Source of the DNA: DATCTV01 sp964400685 | Lineage (GTDB): Bacteria; Desulfobacterota; Desulfomonilia; UBA1062 | DNA: 62,063 nucleotides | Assembly (NCBI GenBank): GCA_964400685.1 | Contig: CAYNVT010000008.1 | Span: forward strand, 1 to 62,063 | Direction of reading: 5' to 3' | In this document: positions 53,555 through 62,063 of the stretch, one piece after another | Layout: each line of letters begins with the position of its first letter | Numbering within the stretch: position 1 is the stretch's first letter | Program-made: the position numbers and the translations under genes | The notes under the pieces: model-generated | Seen by the model: only the letters and a program-made list of their open reading frames with translations | Told to the model about the DNA's origin: nothing | Database searches by the model: none

Positions 53555-54897
53555 CTGCTATTTGCGACTGTTGCTTTCGAACGGTTCCTGGCTTTCGTCT
53601 GGTAATGAGTCTTATTTCTTAGTTTGTGGGAAGAATATTTTTTTGAATTCTTATATTTTGCAGGCTTGTTCAATGTAAGGGGATTTACGTATGCCCCTGA
53701 TTTCATAACCCTCAGGTCAAGATGAGGGCCTGTCGACATCCCGGAAGAGCCGACATAACCGATTACTTCACCGCGTTTTACGGATTTGCCTGCTTTTATG
53801 CCCTTACCGAAACGGCTCAGGTGCGCATACTGAGACATATAACCGTTATGATGCCTGACCTGAATGGTCTTGCCGTAGCCGTTTCGCCAGCCGGTAAATA
53901 TTACCTTGCCATATCCTATCGTTTTAACCGGAGTGCCGTATGGTGCGGCATAATCCACTCCGGTGTGGTGTTCGGGTTCGCCGGTAATCGGATTGACCCT
54001 CCATGCAAACTTCGAAGTTATCTTTCTGTATGCAAGAGGTGCCTTAAGGAATTCGCGTTTTGCCGCAAGTTTTGCCCTCGAAAGTCTTAACCTTTCCTTA
54101 TACATTTCATTTCTTAATCTGTTTTTGAGAGATTTCGGCGCATTGAATACCGATAAATAATCATAATCTCCACAGGTATCATGAGGCCCATAGGATTTAT
54201 CCGATATTTCCCAGGGCACCATTCCTGGTATGAAACTAAGGTCTTCCGTGAGAAGTTCGGCCGGCCCCGGGACATAACTATCCTGAAAAATATCTTTCCC
54301 TGTCAAAGTCTGAGAAGCACTGCGGCCTTTTGCAGATGATGATATCTTTACACTGGCGACTTTTTCCAGTCTGGCAGGTCTTGGATTGAATGCTTCGACA
54401 ACCGATGTTTTTCTTGATTTTTTTGCAGGTTCAGCAGACTGTGCCCGTTTGTATCCGGTTGCCGAGGCATGTCCGAGCGAGGTAACTGGCAACCCCTTCC
54501 CTGAATACAGCACCTTTCTCTTTTCATCCCTGAACGTATATCCTATTTCCATTATCGCCGTTCTGTCTTTATTGTAAGAAAGGTCGATCTTACCGCCCGG
54601 TTTTATTTTTCTCAGTGTCTTCTTATCTATTTTTTTTGCGGCGGTAAGGGCATCACCAGTGGACACATTGTACCTGTTCAATATCGAAATCAGTATATCC
54701 CCGCTTTTAACTTCATATATGATTCCGTTTTTATCCGGAGAGTTTGTCTTCAGTCCGGAAATACTGAGTTTTCCCTTTTGAGGATAATCAGGCAGCTTTT
54801 CTATGCTTGCCTGTATTACGGATGTAATAAAAAGCAAGCTTGATACTGATATTGCTACAAAAAACCATCTTGCTGATGGCGGTATATCCTTGCCCAC
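53551..54897 (-). CDS. M23 family peptidoglycan endopeptidase (MepM-like)
   Basis: 448 residues from GTG 54897 (GGAGG six bases upstream). TTG 54990 would add 31 residues with a weaker signal (GAAGG). A transmembrane helix lies at about 10-30, then a LysM/OapA-like region (YEVKSGDILISILNRYNV), then the M23 domain with HTGVDYAAPYGTPV. The last motif reads GPHLDLRV instead of the common GPHLHFEV, so Asp replaces the usual third zinc ligand. This HLD variant is known to me from other M23 proteins. Probably cleaves peptide cross-links. First gene of the M23-capA-Nudix operon. Confidence 0.9.
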   Translation of the reverse strand: MGKDIPPSARWFFVAISVSSLLFITSVIQASIEKLPDYPQKGKLSISGLKTNSPDKNGIIYEVKSGDILISILNRYNVSTGDALTAAKKIDKKTLRKIKPGGKIDLSYNKDRTAIMEIGYTFRDEKRKVLYSGKGLPVTSLGHASATGYKRAQSAEPAKKSRKTSVVEAFNPRPARLEKVASVKISSSAKGRSASQTLTGKDIFQDSYVPGPAELLTEDLSFIPGMVPWEISDKSYGPHDTCGDYDYLSVFNAPKSLKNRLRNEMYKERLRLSRAKLAAKREFLKAPLAYRKITSKFAWRVNPITGEPEHHTGVDYAAPYGTPVKTIGYGKVIFTGWRNGYGKTIQVRHHNGYMSQYAHLSRFGKGIKAGKSVKRGEVIGYVGSSGMSTGPHLDLRVMKSGAYVNPLTLNKPAKYKNSKKYSSHKLRNKTHYQTKARNRSKATVANSR

Positions 54898-55086
54898 AAA
54901 TAACCTCCACAATCCTTCTCTAAAAATATAACAGTCATCATTCAAGATTGTTTTGATCTGAAAGGCATATACACTACTAAAAAATGACAAGTCAAACCTT
55001 CATAAATTTATTTTATATATTCAATAGGTTAGCATATCTATTTACTTGAAGTGATTTATAAATTATTCTAAGAAAACGAGGTGAAA

Positions 55087-56550
55087 ATGAGCACGCAAAA
55101 TATATATCTGGATCATGCGGCAACAACGCCTGTGCACCCTGATGCACTCGCCGCGATGCTGCCATGCTTCGGTTACCACTACGGCAATCCCGGCAGCCTT
55201 TATTCTCTCGGGAAGAAGGCCGCAAATCTCGTTGAAGAGGCGAGGTCACGTACCGCCACTCTTATAGGAGCCAGTCCTGAACAGATCATATTCACTTCAG
55301 GAGGGACAGAGGCAGACAATCTGGCAATCAAGGGTGCGGCATTCGCAAGCAGGAGAAAGAACGGGCATATCATAACCTGCGCAAGCGAACACCATGCCGT
55401 TCTCAATGCCTGCGAATGGCTTGAGGATAATGGATTTAGAGTCACCTACCTACCGGTCGACTCATATGGCATCCTGAATCCCGATGATGTTGAAAAGGCT
55501 GTTTCAAAAGATACGATTCTGATTTCCGTTATGCACGCCAACAATGAGACCGGCACAGTGCAGCCTGTTGAAGAGCTCGGGAAAATAGCCTGCGAGAAGG
55601 GCATCCTTTTCCATACCGATGCAGTCCAGAGCGCAGGCAAAATCCCGGTTGACGTTGCCGGCATGAATGTCGACCTTTTAAGCCTTTCATCGCATAAGAT
55701 TTACGGACCCAAGGGTGTCGGGGCACTTTACGTAAAGGACAAAGCTGTTCTTTCACCTCTCTTTTCAGGCGGAGGGCAGGAAAAAGGCCTCAGATCCGGA
55801 ACTGAAAACGTTACCGGAATCGTGGGTTTCGGCCGGGCATGCGAAATCGCACTCGGCAACCTTGACAATAACATCCTGCATATCAAATCATTGAAAGACT
55901 GCCTCGAGCAGGCGCTTCTTGAAAAAATGCCCGATGCCAGAGTCAACGGCCATCCGACAGAAAGACTGCCCAATATACTGAGTGTCTCTTTTGAAGGAAT
56001 CGAGGCCGGGAGCATAATTGCGGCTCTGGATGCATCCGGAATCTGCGCCTCTGCAGGCGCCGCCTGCAACTCCGGATATGTTAAACCCTCTCATGTGCTC
56101 GCTGCAATGCAGGTTCCTCCCGGGATGCTGTATGGAACCATCAGGTTGAGTCCTGGTTGGGAAAACACTGAGGAGCAGATGCTTAAAGCGGCTGATGTCA
56201 TCCATAACACAGTCATGGAATTCAGGGAATTTACAGCAAGAAGATATGCAGAAACATCTTTCCTCCTGTTCCCGGATGAAAAAAAGGCCAGGAGAGCTAA
56301 ACTTGCAATCAATAAAGCAGGCATTGACTGTATTTTTATATCCGTCCCTCCACAGTTCAGGCATCTTTCTGCAAGCAATACATCTGCGGCAATCCCCTCT
56401 GAAAAAAAATCTCTTTCATTAAAGACTTTATCTGACATATCTCTTGAACCTCTGGCCGTTCACGACATAAAGGGCGTTGGAATTTCCACAAGGAGTACCC
56501 GACTCTTAAAGAAAGAACATTCTTTCTGGGAGGATGTTACCGGGTCTTGA
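55087..56550 (+). CDS. Cysteine desulfurase with a C-terminal DUF3343-like tail
   Basis: 487 residues from ATG 55087 (GAGGTG four bases upstream; an in-frame GTG at 55081 is too close to it). Residues 1-390 are a NifS/IscS-like desulfurase: LDHAATTPVHPDAL, TSGGTEADN, SHKIYG with PLP Lys204, and SAGAACNSG with catalytic Cys327. The last about 80 residues (SFLLFPDEKKARRAKLAINKAGIDCIFISVPPQFRHLSAS, read in blocks) resemble DUF3343, a proposed sulfur/selenium carrier. Where DUF3343 carries its cysteine (SSxCG), this tail reads SASNTS. Confidence 0.88.
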   Translation: MSTQNIYLDHAATTPVHPDALAAMLPCFGYHYGNPGSLYSLGKKAANLVEEARSRTATLIGASPEQIIFTSGGTEADNLAIKGAAFASRRKNGHIITCASEHHAVLNACEWLEDNGFRVTYLPVDSYGILNPDDVEKAVSKDTILISVMHANNETGTVQPVEELGKIACEKGILFHTDAVQSAGKIPVDVAGMNVDLLSLSSHKIYGPKGVGALYVKDKAVLSPLFSGGGQEKGLRSGTENVTGIVGFGRACEIALGNLDNNILHIKSLKDCLEQALLEKMPDARVNGHPTERLPNILSVSFEGIEAGSIIAALDASGICASAGAACNSGYVKPSHVLAAMQVPPGMLYGTIRLSPGWENTEEQMLKAADVIHNTVMEFREFTARRYAETSFLLFPDEKKARRAKLAINKAGIDCIFISVPPQFRHLSASNTSAAIPSEKKSLSLKTLSDISLEPLAVHDIKGVGISTRSTRLLKKEHSFWEDVTGS

Positions 56551-56610
56551 CTTGGTGCCGATAATACGGGTAATAGTTTTGAGAGGTTAACATAAAGTCA
56601 AGGAGATATT

Positions 56611-57237
56611 ATGAAATTCAGATTTTTACCTAAAGGTTTTGATTTCTTTACACTATTTGACAAACAGGCAAATTATGCAGTCGATGCCGCAAAGCTGTTT
56701 ACAGAGCTTGTATTAAGGGGAACATACGACAGTGAATCGGTACAGCGTATGCGTGAAATAGAACACCTGGCTGATGAAGTCACTCATGACATTATGAAGA
56801 ATCTGAACCTGACATTTATCACGCCGTTTGACCGTGAAGATATACATGCCCTGGCAAGCGAAATGGACAGCGTCATAGACATGATGTACACAATCGTAAA
56901 CAGGATGAGCGTTTATAAGATCACTGGAGTCAATCAGGACCTTGTTCAATTCTCGAATGTCATTGAGCGCTCTGTCAGAACACTTGCGACGGCAGTAAAA
57001 AGCCTTAACAACTCCAAAAATTATGAATCCACCATAGAAGCCTGTATAGAGGTTAACAGGCTGGAAAATATCGGCGATACGATGAGAGACGCCATTATCG
57101 GAAAACTTTTTGAAACCAGCAATGACACGATATACATCGTGAAATGGAAAGAGATATATCAGTTTGCCGAAAGCGTTCTCGACATATGTGAAGATGTGGC
57201 GAATGTCGTTGAATCAATAGTAGTGAAGCAGGCCTAG
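56611..57237 (+). CDS. DUF47 family PhoU-like protein
   Basis: 208 residues, all helical. It has the DUF47 pattern: FDFFTLFDKQANYAVDAAKLF, E-x2-ADEVTHDIM, FITPFDREDIHALASEMDSVID and later E-x-IGDTMRDAI. These are PhoU-like helical bundles, often next to PiT phosphate transporters; none is present here. AAGGAG precedes ATG 56611. Probably regulates phosphate uptake. Confidence 0.9.
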   Translation: MKFRFLPKGFDFFTLFDKQANYAVDAAKLFTELVLRGTYDSESVQRMREIEHLADEVTHDIMKNLNLTFITPFDREDIHALASEMDSVIDMMYTIVNRMSVYKITGVNQDLVQFSNVIERSVRTLATAVKSLNNSKNYESTIEACIEVNRLENIGDTMRDAIIGKLFETSNDTIYIVKWKEIYQFAESVLDICEDVANVVESIVVKQA

Positions 57238-57265
57238 AGTATGTTTTGCGATATGTCTGCTTTAA

Positions 57266-57293
57266 TTGACTTACGATAATTATATGGTATCTT
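57266..57293 (+). promoter_or_regulatory. Weak candidate promoter of the multi-PAS kinase operon
   Basis: TTGACT at 57266-57271 and TATCTT at 57288-57293, 16 bp apart, lie 31 bp before the ATG at 57325. The kinase start has no clear ribosome site, so this is tentative. Confidence 0.3.
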
Positions 57294-57324
57294 AATCATA
57301 TAATTAATAGCGCTGGCCCCTTCA

Positions 57325-60300
57325 ATGAAAATAAAAGTATCCGCTAAGATGAAAGGTGATCTTGAAACTCTTAACGAGAGAAATGGCATCAAGGGAAATC
57401 TTATCAGGGAGTATGAAGACATCAAAGAAAAGTACGAATGCCTTTTCGACAGGTCGATTGAAAGCATTTATATCCATGACCTTAAAGGCCGGTTTCTTGA
57501 TGTAAACAAAGCGGGGCTTGATCTTACAGGTTACACACAAGAAGAAATCTCGAAAATGAGCCTGCCTGATATCCTGAAAGAAAACCAGATACAGCAGGCC
57601 CTTGATCTTATTGACGAAGTGATAAGCGATGGCACTCCATCTTACCCGGTGGAGTTCAAGATAAAAAGGAAAGACGGCTCCTGGCTGGATGTCGAAGTAT
57701 TCCCGTCAATTGTTTACAAAAACAGTGCCCCTTTCGCAATAATGGGGGTTTGCAGAGACGTTACGGACAGGAAAAATTATGAAGAGGCCATTCAGGAAAG
57801 CGAAAAGAACTTCAGGGCAATAGCCGAAAACGCGGGTGCAGGAATCCTCGTCATTACAGGCGCTGAAGGCAAACTCTCCTTCATTAACAGGATGTTCTCG
57901 ACAATCTCCGGATATAACCTGCAGGAGCTCAGATATAAAACCATCAGGGACCTGCTTCCTGCTGACTGCTGCGATGCCATAACAAGCAGACACAAGACCA
58001 TCCTCAAGGGAGGAGTCTTCAAAAAGACAATCGAGACCGGGATACTCAAGAAAGACGGTTCTGTCATTCCGGTGGAAATAATAAGCGCCCGAACATACTG
58101 GAAAGGCGAACATGCGGAACTTGTCCTTATAAATGATATTTCATCACGAAAAACGGCATCTGAACGTGAGGGATTCGGTCAGGATGAGGATCTCTACAAG
58201 CTTGCAATAGAGGCAGGCGGCCTGAGGTTCTGGAAATGGGATTCCGAGACCGAAGAGATCATAACCCCCAGAGGCTCCACAGAATGGAAATTCAAAGGCC
58301 TTCTGGAATCGTTTATGGCCATCATACATCCCGATGACAGATGGATGCTTGAAGAACTGGAAAAGGAGGCAAGGGCCGGCAAAAACCAGTTCGCCTTCAA
58401 GGCGAGAATATACAAGGACCCGACCACTTACAACTGGGTTCAGGTGGACGGCAGGGTATACAGGGACGATTCGGGAAATCCAAAGAGGGTTGTCGGGATT
58501 GCAAAAAACATCACAGCCCAGGTCAATGCCGAAATGGAGAATGCCAAGCTCCTTCGTGAAAAGACCGATATCCTTGACGCAATGAGCGATGGCTTGTTTG
58601 CATGTGATATGAACGGATATGTTACAGAAATAAATCCTGCCCTGCTGAAAATGACCGGACTTGAAAGAGATGAAGTATTAAACATGTTTGCGCCGGATAT
58701 CATATCAAAAGTGGTCGAAAATGACGACGCAGAAAGAATAAACAGTCTTTACCCCGAAGTTCTGTCTGGGGAAAAACTCATAAGCTTTGAAGTCACCATT
58801 AAAAATAAAGAGGGCAATAATATCCCTGTCCATTTCACGACATCGTTTCTCAAAGACGGCGAGGGTAAACCCCGCGGTATTGTCTGTGTAATAAAAGATA
58901 TCACGTATCAGAAAAAAACCTGGGATTTCCTGAAATTCTCCTGTGACGAGCTTGAATTCAAACTCAGCGACGCAAATACCGAGCTTAAAGACAAGATTGA
59001 GATGCTGGACGAGCAGATAGACCGCAAAACAAGACTTGAAGAGCTCATAAAGCAACAGCGCAACCTGGCGATAAGATTGAGTGCATCCGTGGACTATGAT
59101 GACCTTATGACTCAGACAATAAATATGACAACGAGTATCCCCGGCATTGATTGTGCCGGGTTGTACATAATCAGCAGGGAAACCGGCTATATGGAGATGA
59201 AAGCCAGTAAAGGCTGTTCCGAAAAATTTATAAAAAGGGTTTCACGATTCGCCCCGGGCAGCCCTCAGATACAGATGATTGAAAAAGGGATCCCTGTATA
59301 TGGTATCTATAATGTTTTATTCCCCACCAATGATAAGGTCAGAATAAGGGAAGGATTAAAGGCCTTTTCATTCATACCCGCTGTCCATGAAGGAAAAGTG
59401 ATTGCAGCCCTGGCGATCGCGTCGCGTACATTGGATGATATACCTCTTTATGCCAGGGAATTTTTTGAAACAGTGGCGGCCCAGACAGGCGCGGCATTAT
59501 TCAGAATGTGGACGGAAGACGATCTCGATAAAAAGCAGATCGAACTCGCTGAAAGTGAAAATAAATACAGGTCTCTTGTAGAAAGCATGAACGAGATATT
59601 CTTTATCATAAACTCTCAATGGGTGTTTAGTTATCTGAGCCCGTCCGTTGAAAAAATACTGGGTTATTCCACCCATGAAATGCTTGGTAAGTCACCTTTT
59701 ATTTTTACGCATCCTGACGACATTAATTATCTCGAAGGTCTTTTGCCGGATATAATTTCCGGAAAAACCGACAAATGCGAATTCAGGGTGCTCGATATCC
59801 AGGGTAATATACGATGGGTCAATATCTCGATTAAAACGTCATACGAGAACGGTCAATTTACAGGCATTCAGGGCATCTTTTCAGATATAACCCAGAGCAA
59901 GGTCCTGCAGCAGAGGCTTTCCGTTTCAGAACGTCTGGCGGCAACAGGCCAGCTCGCGGCATCCGTTGCGCATGAAATCAATTCGCCTCTTCAGGCGATC
60001 ACCATAACCCTTTCATCAATGAAAAAAATGGCGCAGGATAAACCCGATCTTCTGGAAGGCATCGATCTTTTAAAGGGGGCATTTGCAAGCATCAGCAATA
60101 CGGTAAGAAACCTGCTGGATCTGAACAGGCCGGGCATGGTTGAGAAAAGATCCGCTGACATCAACGATCTCCTCACCAAGACTGCTTCCCTTGTAAAATC
60201 GCAATTGAAGCAGAACAGGATAAGGGTGCTGCTGGAACTGGGAAAAGACCTGCCTTTGGTAAAAGTTTCCACTCAGCATATAGGGCAGGTTTTCCTGAAC

Positions 60301-60636
60301 CTCATAAATAATGCGATCGACGCCATAGCCGGTGAGGCAAGAAGCAATACCGACTACAACCAGGATATTGATGGCGGAACAATCAGAATCACATCTCTTT
60401 TAGAAGACGATGTTGTTACCGTCAGGATCGAAGATTCAGGTTCCGGCATAAAAGAGTCCGTCATTGACAGGATCTTCAATCCATTCTTCTCCACCAAGAA
60501 CGGGGCTGGCATGGGTATAGGACTTGCCATATGCAAGACGATTGTCGAAGAAAACGGGGGAACCATTACGGCTGCCAATTCTTCAGAACTGAAAGGCGCC
60601 GTTTTCACAATTAAACTACCTCAAAACAAGGATTGA
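57325..60636 (+). CDS. Cytoplasmic multi-PAS/GAF sensor histidine kinase
   Basis: 1103 residues with no transmembrane segment. PAS domains about 30-150, 156-275, 288-400 and 408-530, a coiled coil about 535-570, GAF about 575-728, a fifth PAS about 745-865, HisKA with H883 in ASVAHEINSPLQAI, and HATPase with LINNAIDAIAG and EDSGSGI. It is a soluble sensor of cytoplasmic or redox signals. The start at ATG 57325 has no Shine-Dalgarno; ATG 57349 is an alternative. It is 3 bp from the receiver gene, its likely partner. Confidence 0.93.
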   Translation: MKIKVSAKMKGDLETLNERNGIKGNLIREYEDIKEKYECLFDRSIESIYIHDLKGRFLDVNKAGLDLTGYTQEEISKMSLPDILKENQIQQALDLIDEVISDGTPSYPVEFKIKRKDGSWLDVEVFPSIVYKNSAPFAIMGVCRDVTDRKNYEEAIQESEKNFRAIAENAGAGILVITGAEGKLSFINRMFSTISGYNLQELRYKTIRDLLPADCCDAITSRHKTILKGGVFKKTIETGILKKDGSVIPVEIISARTYWKGEHAELVLINDISSRKTASEREGFGQDEDLYKLAIEAGGLRFWKWDSETEEIITPRGSTEWKFKGLLESFMAIIHPDDRWMLEELEKEARAGKNQFAFKARIYKDPTTYNWVQVDGRVYRDDSGNPKRVVGIAKNITAQVNAEMENAKLLREKTDILDAMSDGLFACDMNGYVTEINPALLKMTGLERDEVLNMFAPDIISKVVENDDAERINSLYPEVLSGEKLISFEVTIKNKEGNNIPVHFTTSFLKDGEGKPRGIVCVIKDITYQKKTWDFLKFSCDELEFKLSDANTELKDKIEMLDEQIDRKTRLEELIKQQRNLAIRLSASVDYDDLMTQTINMTTSIPGIDCAGLYIISRETGYMEMKASKGCSEKFIKRVSRFAPGSPQIQMIEKGIPVYGIYNVLFPTNDKVRIREGLKAFSFIPAVHEGKVIAALAIASRTLDDIPLYAREFFETVAAQTGAALFRMWTEDDLDKKQIELAESENKYRSLVESMNEIFFIINSQWVFSYLSPSVEKILGYSTHEMLGKSPFIFTHPDDINYLEGLLPDIISGKTDKCEFRVLDIQGNIRWVNISIKTSYENGQFTGIQGIFSDITQSKVLQQRLSVSERLAATGQLAASVAHEINSPLQAITITLSSMKKMAQDKPDLLEGIDLLKGAFASISNTVRNLLDLNRPGMVEKRSADINDLLTKTASLVKSQLKQNRIRVLLELGKDLPLVKVSTQHIGQVFLNLINNAIDAIAGEARSNTDYNQDIDGGTIRITSLLEDDVVTVRIEDSGSGIKESVIDRIFNPFFSTKNGAGMGIGLAICKTIVEENGGTITAANSSELKGAVFTIKLPQNKD

Positions 60637-60639
60637 AAT

Positions 60640-61215
60640 ATGATAAAAAATGAACTCCTCATTGTTGATGATGATGCCAATATCAGAAAAGCGATCGGCT
60701 TGAGCCTGTCAGCGGACGACAGAAACATAACACTGGCCGCAAGTGCGGAAGAGGCAATCAGCCTCATCAAGAACAGGTACTTTGACCTTGTCATAACCGA
60801 CCTTTTGATGGGTGAACTGGGCGGCATCGATGTATTGAGAGAAACAAAGAACGCCTCTCCGGCTACCATGGTGATAATCCTGACCGGCTACGGGGACCTC
60901 TCTTCAGCAATAGACGCCCTCAGGCTTCATGCCGATGATTTTCTCATCAAACCCTGCGAGGAAGAGGAAATGCTGGAACGCGTCGAAAAATGCCTTGAAA
61001 CCGCCTCCATGAAGAAGAGACTCAATATTTATGAAAACATGCTCGCGGTCTGCTGCAAATGTAAAAAGATCAGGGATGACGAGGGCCAGGAAAAAGGCGA
61101 CGGCAAATGGGTAAGTGTCGAGGATTACATGTATACTAAGGCCAAGCTAATGCCGACAAGCACCTATTGCCCTGTCTGTGCGGCAAAGGCTCAGGAGGAG
61201 CTGGATAAAAAATAA
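60640..61215 (+). CDS. Response regulator with a Cys-rich C-terminal extension
   Basis: 191 residues. Residues 1-125 are a receiver with D54 in ITDLLMGELGG and K104 in FLIKPCEEEE. Residues about 132-191 have CCKCKKIRDDEG and, 36 residues after C141, CPVC (C138, C139, C141, C177, C180), a motif I recognise as a recurring C-terminal tail on receiver and PAS proteins; it may bind zinc. No DNA-binding or enzymatic output domain, so it acts by protein contact. AAGGA precedes ATG 60640. Confidence 0.9.
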   Translation: MIKNELLIVDDDANIRKAIGLSLSADDRNITLAASAEEAISLIKNRYFDLVITDLLMGELGGIDVLRETKNASPATMVIILTGYGDLSSAIDALRLHADDFLIKPCEEEEMLERVEKCLETASMKKRLNIYENMLAVCCKCKKIRDDEGQEKGDGKWVSVEDYMYTKAKLMPTSTYCPVCAAKAQEELDKK

Positions 61216-61636
61216 GGCGCAATATTTAAAACCGGAAACTCAGTCGAGCTTGATTTGTAAAAGACGAGATTTTATCTGACAACATAATCAGGAAAACTTC
61301 GATCCGGCCTTGCAGATCGTTGGGCTCAAATTTCTTACAGAACTGTTAACTTCGGTGTAAGGATCGGACAGTAAAGGTCTTACCTGGCATTATGCAGTTT
61401 GGGTTGGTATGGATAGCAGGGTTATGCATACGGCATTGTTTTATATGCTCAGCCTATTTTTTATAATCTTTTATTGAGATGCTACCGATTGAGGAATAAA
61501 TAATGTGGCAATGGGAGAGTGTCTTTTCGGTCATGATGCGAATGGGGTTGGCCGCCAAAACATGAAAGAACGGATGTAAGGCCTCGATTAAGTCGCCAAA
61601 ACCCTGAACCAAAAACCAATAGGAGGTAAGAAAAGC
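61216..61636. other. 421-bp intergenic region before the Cys-rich peptide gene
   Basis: No convincing coding frame on either strand. AT-rich in the middle (61430-61500). The last 90 bp before the peptide gene are purine- and A-rich and lead into AATAGGAGGT, the strongest ribosome site in this part of the window. It must hold the peptide's promoter; I could not place one with confidence, nor a known riboswitch. Confidence 0.5.
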
Positions 61637-61825
61637 ATGAAGGAGGAAATACAGAAGAAGTGGAGCAAGCCGGAGTTAGTGATATTGCTAAGGGTGAACA
61701 ATGAAGAGTCGATATTGACGGCGTGCAAAGGAGATGGACAATCAGCCCCGGACCATGACCACAGCGGTTGTAATATCTCGTTCCCAGGGTGTCCGTTAAC
61801 GTGCAACGCCATCGCGACATCGTAG
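61637..61825 (+). CDS. Small Cys-rich peptide, candidate RiPP precursor
   Basis: 62 residues. AGGAGGT lies nine bases before ATG 61637. The first about 30 residues form a charged, helical leader-like part (KKWSKPELVILLRVNNEES), then LTACKG, and then a 27-residue core-like part rich in Cys, Gly, Pro, His, Asp and Ser: C30, C45, C52, C56, with SGCNIS, PGCPLTC and IATS. The leader resembles the KPEL-x-VLVR-type start that I recall from small unannotated bacterial peptides. No hydrophobic signal. The split into leader and core is inference; the modifying genes, if any, are outside the window. Confidence 0.6.
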   Translation: MKEEIQKKWSKPELVILLRVNNEESILTACKGDGQSAPDHDHSGCNISFPGCPLTCNAIATS

Positions 61826-62063
61826 GGGTGTGATACACACCTCGAGGGCGCACGGAATTACATATCCGAAGGTGGCATTGCAGCGCCTGGCTACACCGGC
61901 GGATCAGCGACCCGTCAGAATATGCGCCTGAGATGATTACCCTGATTTGATGTCGAGCCGGGTCATCACCATGACCCAGTAATGCTTGAACCCCCCCCTT
62001 TTTTTATGTGTATTAGTTCCGATCAAATCTGACAGGTGGGTAATTGAAAAGGATGTACCCACG
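61826..62063. other. Region after the Cys-rich peptide gene, to the window edge
   Basis: No recognisable gene. A 6-bp hairpin GGTGTG-ATA-CACACC (61827-61841) starts just after the stop, and a 7-bp hairpin GGGTCAT-CACC-ATGACCC lies at 61960-61977. A run of C then T (about 61989-62007) follows 11 bases later. None is a textbook terminator. Confidence 0.45.

Noticed and set aside
61482..61853. A 123-codon minus-strand frame across the Cys-rich peptide gene
   Set aside because: No ribosome site or motif, while the plus-strand peptide has AGGAGGT and a sensible composition.
1..62063. tRNA, rRNA or known riboswitches
   Set aside because: I looked for T-loop words and conserved riboswitch cores by eye, especially in 61216-61636 and upstream of guaA and purF, and found none. 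A covariance-model scan would be needed to exclude weak matches.

Overview
The window looks like chromosomal DNA of a Gram-negative, mainly anaerobic or microaerophilic bacterium. The outer-membrane side is shown by two RND efflux pumps, an outer-membrane efflux channel, many lipoproteins and a PEP-CTERM protein. The redox side is shown by a ferredoxin-thioredoxin-reductase-like protein with a rubredoxin tail, a cytochrome bd oxidase, and MsrAB. This gene mix, with many PAS-domain kinases and a cysteine desulfurase carrying a DUF3343-like tail, fits a Desulfobacterota/Syntrophales-like lineage. That placement is inference from gene content only. I found no rRNA, tRNA, CRISPR array, integrase or insertion sequence. 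Gene density is high and most genes have clear Shine-Dalgarno (SD) sequences.

Layout. 1-7.5 kb: a glutaredoxin/FTR-rubredoxin pair, a PhzF-like isomerase, a HicBA toxin-antitoxin pair, a membrane-anchored unknown protein with a small exported partner, an M28-like peptidase, and cydAB. 7.6-11.2 kb: an AAA/DUF4143 ATPase behind an unusual promoter that is both a tandem repeat and a palindrome, then an MBL-fold hydrolase, a tiny lysine-rich protein and an OFA-type MFS carrier. 11.3-19.1 kb: a seven-repeat RCC1/PKD lipoprotein, a tyrosine-phosphatase-like protein with DUF1015, a second lipoprotein sharing the Ig-like domain, a GH51 arabinofuranosidase, and DUF3568 and DUF4410 exported proteins. 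19.2-32.8 kb: one long co-directional block, MFP-RND-OMF-MFP-RND, followed by a DUF2157/GDYXXLXY membrane pair and an MFS carrier.

32.9-47.3 kb: a hybrid histidine kinase, two exported hydrolases (an alpha/beta hydrolase lipoprotein and a 5'-nucleotidase), MsrAB, a cytosolic alpha/beta hydrolase, PEP-CTERM/UspA/PilZ genes, an acyl-CoA synthetase and a GH5 lipoprotein. 47.3-55 kb (minus strand): guaA, dapF-purF, and a tightly overlapped M23 peptidase-CapA-Nudix operon. 55-61.2 kb: a cysteine desulfurase with a DUF3343-like tail, a DUF47/PhoU-like protein, and a multi-PAS histidine kinase with its response regulator. The right end holds a 62-residue, Cys-rich peptide gene with a strong ribosome binding site that looks like a ribosomally synthesised modified-peptide (RiPP) precursor. 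Any modification genes would lie beyond the window.

Three intergenic inverted-repeat elements (about 40.6, 47.3 and 48.9 kb) sit between gene ends. Two of them share the words CAGGAGACAG and AGACAGCATGAAAA and look like members of one repeat family. The observations I consider most worth following are the Cys-rich peptide at the right edge, the 64-bp double-symmetry promoter before the DUF4143 ATPase, the desulfurase fusion that has lost its carrier cysteine, and the M28 peptidase that appears to lack one metal-binding histidine.
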